A stretch of DNA of 64,000 bases from Bacteroides caccae (GTDB lineage Bacteria > Bacteroidota > Bacteroidia > Bacteroidales > Bacteroidaceae): positions 3,968,001-4,032,000 of the forward strand of contig NZ_CP022412.2 in NCBI RefSeq assembly GCF_002222615.2, given 5' to 3'. The notes below the pieces were generated by a model. It did no database searches, had not been told where the DNA came from, and worked only from the letters and a program-made list of their open reading frames with translations. Of this stretch, positions 60,821 through 64,000 are shown in pieces (positions within the stretch are counted from its first letter, which is position 1; each line of letters begins with the position of its first letter). Both the position numbers and the translations under genes were made by a program.

Positions 60821-61840
60821 ATGATAGCTAAGATTGAACAACTTCTGAAAGAGGTAGAGGCCTTGCATGCCTCCAATGCTGAAGAACTTGAAGCTCTCCG
60901 CATCAAATACCTTAGCAAGAAGGGAGCCATTAATGACTTAATGGCGGATTTCCGTAACGTAGCTGCCGAACAGAAAAAAGAAGTCGGCATGAGACTGAAT
61001 GAACTGAAAACAAAAGCGCAGGATAAAATCAACGCACTGAAAGAACAGTTTGAAAGTCAAGACAACGGTTGTGACGGATTGGATTTGACACGCTCGGCTT
61101 ATCCCGTCGAACTCGGTACACGTCACCCGCTTACCATTGTAAAAAATGAAATTATCGACATCTTCGCCCGTTTGGGATTCAGCATCGCTGAAGGACCGGA
61201 AATAGAAGATGACTGGCACGTATTCTCGGCACTGAACTTTGCCGAAGACCATCCGGCACGCGATATGCAGGATACTTTCTTCATCGAGGCTCACCCGGAT
61301 GTTGTATTGCGTACACATACTTCTTCCGTACAGACCCGCGTTATGGAAACGTCACAGCCTCCTATCCGCATCATCTGTCCGGGACGTGTATACCGTAACG
61401 AAGCAATCAGCTACCGTGCGCACTGTTTCTTCCACCAGGTAGAAGCTCTGTATGTAGACAAAGACGTATCATTCACCGACTTGAAACAGGTATTGCTGCT
61501 TTTCGCTAAAGAGATGTTCGGTGCAGATACTAAGATTCGCCTGCGTCCGTCATACTTCCCCTTTACAGAACCCAGTGCTGAAATGGATATCAGTTGTAAC
61601 ATCTGCGGTGGTAAAGGTTGCCCGTTCTGCAAGCATACCGGTTGGGTGGAAATCCTCGGTTGCGGTATGGTAGACCCGAACGTACTTGAATCCAACGGCA
61701 TTGACAGCAAAGTATACAGCGGTTATGCTCTCGGTATGGGTATCGAACGTATCACAAACCTGAAATATCAGGTGAAAGATCTCCGTATGTTCTCCGAAAA
61801 CGACACACGCTTCTTGAAAGAATTCGAGAGCGCATACTAA
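60821..61840 (+). CDS. pheS: Phenylalanyl-tRNA synthetase alpha subunit
   Basis: A 339-residue class II synthetase subunit that charges tRNA-Phe together with PheT (not in the window). An N-terminal coiled coil (LLKEVEALHASNAEELEALR) precedes the catalytic domain: HPLTIVKNEIIDIFARLGFS, EDDWHVFSALNFAEDHPARD, motif 2 RVYRNEAISYRAHCFFHQVE, and motif 3 GYALGMGIERI. A zinc-type CNICGGKGCPFCKHTGW insert is present. Full length. Confidence 0.98.
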   Translation: MIAKIEQLLKEVEALHASNAEELEALRIKYLSKKGAINDLMADFRNVAAEQKKEVGMRLNELKTKAQDKINALKEQFESQDNGCDGLDLTRSAYPVELGTRHPLTIVKNEIIDIFARLGFSIAEGPEIEDDWHVFSALNFAEDHPARDMQDTFFIEAHPDVVLRTHTSSVQTRVMETSQPPIRIICPGRVYRNEAISYRAHCFFHQVEALYVDKDVSFTDLKQVLLLFAKEMFGADTKIRLRPSYFPFTEPSAEMDISCNICGGKGCPFCKHTGWVEILGCGMVDPNVLESNGIDSKVYSGYALGMGIERITNLKYQVKDLRMFSENDTRFLKEFESAY

Positions 61841-61847
61841 AAACAGG

Positions 61848-61935
61848 TTGAGAGTTGAGAGTTGAGAATTGAGAGTGGCTATGCAGAATAATGTAGCTAA
61901 CCCTTAACTCTCAACTCTCCATTCTTAACTTCTCC
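61848..61935. repeat. TTGAGAG tandem repeat facing its inverted copy
   Basis: 61848-61875 is four units of TTGAGAG (the third ends in A); 61903-61935 carries the complementary CTCAACTCTC and a degenerate second part. The arms can form a long hairpin across the 99-bp pheS-MFS gap. This composition is common between genes in Bacteroides, by recall. May act as terminator. Confidence 0.65.
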
Positions 61936-61939
61936 AATT

Positions 61940-63136
61940 ATGAAGGATAGACTCACTACTTCCAGTTATTGTTTCATCTTGGCAGCCAACTTTTTGCTCT
62001 ACTTCGGTTTTTGGTTGCTAATCCCTGTTTTGCCGTTCTATCTGTCCGAGTTCTTCCAGGCGGGAAATTCTACTATTGGTATTGTTCTTTCCTGCTATAC
62101 GGTAGCAGCACTCTGCATCCGCCCATTTTCCGGTTATCTGCTCGATACCTTTGCCCGTAAACCTCTCTATCTTTTCGCATATTTCATATTTATGATGATG
62201 TTCGGCGGATATCTGATTGCAGGTTCTCTTACCTTATTTATTATGTTCCGCATCATTCACGGTGTCTCTTTCGGAATGGTTACCGTAGGCGGAAATACAG
62301 TAGTAATCGACATTATGCCTTCTTCGCGCAGAGGGGAAGGATTGGGATATTATGGTCTAACCAATAATACGGCAATGTCTATCGGACCGATGTTCGGACT
62401 TTTTCTGCATGACGCCGGAGTCTCATTTGCAACAATATTCTGTTATGCATTCGGGGCATGTATATTAGGATTTTTATCAGCCAGTCTGGTAAAGACACCT
62501 TATAAGCCTCCTGTAAAGCGTGAGCCGATTTCGCTCGATCGTTTTATCTTGCTGAAAGGAATGCCTGCGGGACTTAGCTTGTTGCTACTTTCCATTCCTT
62601 ATGGGATGACAACCAACTATGTCGCTATGTATGCCCGACAGATAGGACTACACACACAAACCGGATTCTTCTTTACCTTTATGGCAGTCGGCATGGCTAT
62701 CTCCCGTATCTTTTCGGGAAAGCTGGTAGATCGAGGAAGAATCACACAAGTGATAGCAGCGGGATTATATTTAGTAGTGTTCAGCTTCTTCCTGCTCGCA
62801 GGCTGCGTGTATCTGATTCAATGGAGCGACACAGCCTGTACGATTCTGTTTTTCGGAATCGCTTTATTAATGGGCATCGGATTCGGAATCATGTTTCCGG
62901 CTTTCAATACCTTGTTCGTCAACCTTGCCCCCAACAGTCAGCGAGGAACGGCAACTTCCACTTACCTGACCTCCTGGGATGTGGGAATCGGTATCGGTAT
63001 GCTGACGGGAGGATATATCGCCGAAATCAGCACGTTTGACAAAGCCTACCTTTTCGGTGCCTGTCTGACGGTAGTCTCCGCCATTTATTTCAAAATTAAA
63101 GTAACGCCTCATTATCATAAAAACAAATTACGATGA
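61940..63136 (+). CDS. Major facilitator superfamily transporter
   Basis: A 398-residue 12-helix MFS permease. The loop 2-3 motif is GYLLDTFARKPLYLF, close to the canonical G-x-L-x-D-x-x-G-R-K/R; helices carry FGMVTVGGNTVVIDIMPSSR and RGEGLGYYGLTNNTAMSIGP, as in drug or metabolite exporters of the YfcJ/AraJ type. A matching GKLVDRGRI motif begins the second half. Substrate unknown. Its stop overlaps the nth start by four bases (ATGA), so the two are coupled, without an obvious functional link. Confidence 0.92.
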   Translation: MKDRLTTSSYCFILAANFLLYFGFWLLIPVLPFYLSEFFQAGNSTIGIVLSCYTVAALCIRPFSGYLLDTFARKPLYLFAYFIFMMMFGGYLIAGSLTLFIMFRIIHGVSFGMVTVGGNTVVIDIMPSSRRGEGLGYYGLTNNTAMSIGPMFGLFLHDAGVSFATIFCYAFGACILGFLSASLVKTPYKPPVKREPISLDRFILLKGMPAGLSLLLLSIPYGMTTNYVAMYARQIGLHTQTGFFFTFMAVGMAISRIFSGKLVDRGRITQVIAAGLYLVVFSFFLLAGCVYLIQWSDTACTILFFGIALLMGIGFGIMFPAFNTLFVNLAPNSQRGTATSTYLTSWDVGIGIGMLTGGYIAEISTFDKAYLFGACLTVVSAIYFKIKVTPHYHKNKLR

Positions 63137-63810
63137 GAAAGAAAGAACGTTATGAGAAAGTAATCGCTTGGTTTCAGGAAAATGTGCCAGTAGCCGAAAC
63201 AGAACTGCATTACAACAATCCGTACGAACTACTGATTGCTGTTATCCTTTCCGCACAATGTACGGATAAACGGGTGAATATCATCACTCCGCCTTTGTAT
63301 CGGGATTTTCCTACTCCGGAAGCGTTGGCGGCCACCACCCCGGAAGTGGTATTCGAATATATCCGGAGTGTATCTTATCCGAACAATAAAGCTAAACATT
63401 TGGTCGGCATGGCTAAAATGTTGGTAAATGAGTTTAATAGTCAAGTTCCCGACAATATGGAAGATTTAATAAAATTGCCCGGTGTAGGAAGGAAAACAGC
63501 CAATGTAATACAATCGGTTGTATTTCATAAAGCGGCAATGGCAGTGGATACCCATGTGTTCCGCGTCAGTCACCGCATCGGACTAGTGCCGGACAGTTGT
63601 ACCACCCCGTTCAGTGTGGAAAAGGAACTGATGAAGAATATCCCGGAAAAACTGGTTCCCATAGCACACCACTGGCTTATCCTGCACGGCCGTTATGTTT
63701 GCCAGGCACGCACCCCAAAATGTGACACCTGCGGTTTGCAAATGATGTGCAAATATTTCTGTAACACCTATAAAGTAACGAAAGAGGCACCAAAAGCCAA
63801 GAATAAATAA
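63133..63810 (+). CDS. nth: Endonuclease III, DNA glycosylase/AP lyase
   Basis: A 225-residue base-excision repair enzyme removing oxidised pyrimidines. LIAVILSAQCTDKRVN opens the helical domain; the helix-hairpin-helix is LPGVGRKTANVI with its catalytic Lys, and the catalytic Asp follows in MAVDTHVFRVSHR. The [4Fe-4S] ligands are seen as C-x6-C-x2-C-x5-C in CQARTPKCDTCGLQMMC. Length is normal. It overlaps the MFS gene by four bases. Confidence 0.97.
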   Translation: MRKKERYEKVIAWFQENVPVAETELHYNNPYELLIAVILSAQCTDKRVNIITPPLYRDFPTPEALAATTPEVVFEYIRSVSYPNNKAKHLVGMAKMLVNEFNSQVPDNMEDLIKLPGVGRKTANVIQSVVFHKAAMAVDTHVFRVSHRIGLVPDSCTTPFSVEKELMKNIPEKLVPIAHHWLILHGRYVCQARTPKCDTCGLQMMCKYFCNTYKVTKEAPKAKNK

Positions 63811-63841
63811 CGTTTTAATAGCAGAGAAACGAAATAAATAG

Positions 63842-63849
63842 TAACTTTG
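63842..63849 (+). promoter_or_regulatory. -7 promoter box of pgk
   Basis: TAACTTTG on the plus strand, 53 bases before the pgk ATG and beyond the nth stop codon. The -33 region is weak. Confidence 0.5.
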
Positions 63850-63902
63850 CAGGCGTTCTAAAAGAAAATCTTTAAAACACTTTTAAATAAAAATAGAGTA
63901 TT

Positions 63903-64000
63903 ATGCAGACAATTGACAAATTCAATTTTGCCGGTAAAAAGGCATTTGTTCGCGTGGACTTCAATGTACCCCTGGACGAAAACTTCAACATTACAGATGA
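63903..64000 (+). CDS. pgk: Phosphoglycerate kinase, N-terminal fragment
   Basis: The first 32 codons before the window ends: [20 protein letters not shown] followed by [11 protein letters not shown]. The R-V-D-F-N-V-P segment is the universal N-terminal signature of phosphoglycerate kinase (3-phosphoglycerate-binding region). The gene has its own upstream promoter box and is separated from nth by 92 bp. Confidence 0.93.

Overview
The window is chromosomal DNA from a gut Bacteroides (Bacteroidota). Three things point to this: paired SusC/SusD outer-membrane systems, a hybrid two-component regulator carrying an AraC-type output domain, and -7 boxes of the Bacteroides form TAnnTTTG. Lipobox signal peptides are common and Shine-Dalgarno sites are scarce. 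The species cannot be fixed from sequence reading alone.

Layout. 1-6983 (minus) is a small polysaccharide-utilization locus: SusC, SusD, a serine-type sulfatase and the first codons of another exported protein. 7208-7405 holds a decayed PAS fragment. 7575-9771 (minus) pairs a sugar-1-phosphate nucleotidyltransferase with an unusual fusion of a small-molecule kinase and a RapZ-like C-terminal domain; a divergent hybrid sensor/regulator follows (9885-13832). 13930-16484 (minus) is a central-carbon operon, gpmA-fba-fsa. 16670-18538 is a soluble PAS histidine kinase, followed by a strictly periodic array of four palindromes. 18784-23196 (minus) carries a duplicated ABC ATPase, a type I pullulanase lipoprotein, ruvC and a DUF4286 protein. 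tRNA-Ala(GGC) lies at 23313-23386.

23371-50811 looks like a 27.4-kb genomic island inserted in the 3' end of that tRNA gene. A 19-bp copy of the tRNA end recurs at 50793-50811, next to a truncated tyrosine recombinase and the displaced tRNA terminator. The cargo is a glycan-utilization locus: a glycan-binding-type lipoprotein, SusC, SusD, two GH78 rhamnosidase-type enzymes, intact GH20s, a GH3, and an AraC regulator. It also carries many wrecks: GH35, GH20, beta-helix and LamG-type remnants, an Rpn-type nuclease pseudogene, and ISL3, IS4, IS982 and another DDE-type IS fragment. The island seems to be immobilised and decaying outside the core operon.

50910-55387 returns to the backbone. It holds a tyrosine recombinase, a 302-bp segment bounded by perfect 22-bp inverted repeats, and a large exported lipoprotein: a phase-variable promoter module for a surface-layer-type protein. 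The only promoter-like sequence I see inside the segment points away from the surface gene, so this copy looks OFF. 55812-59619 is a four-gene ABC import operon of the NMT1/TauA class. Its second gene encodes a substrate-binding-protein-like domain without a signal peptide, anchored by two C-terminal membrane helices and predicted to face the cytoplasm. This is the most novel-looking gene in the window. 59687-64000 is housekeeping: a TonB-C protein, pheS, an MFS transporter, nth and the start of pgk.
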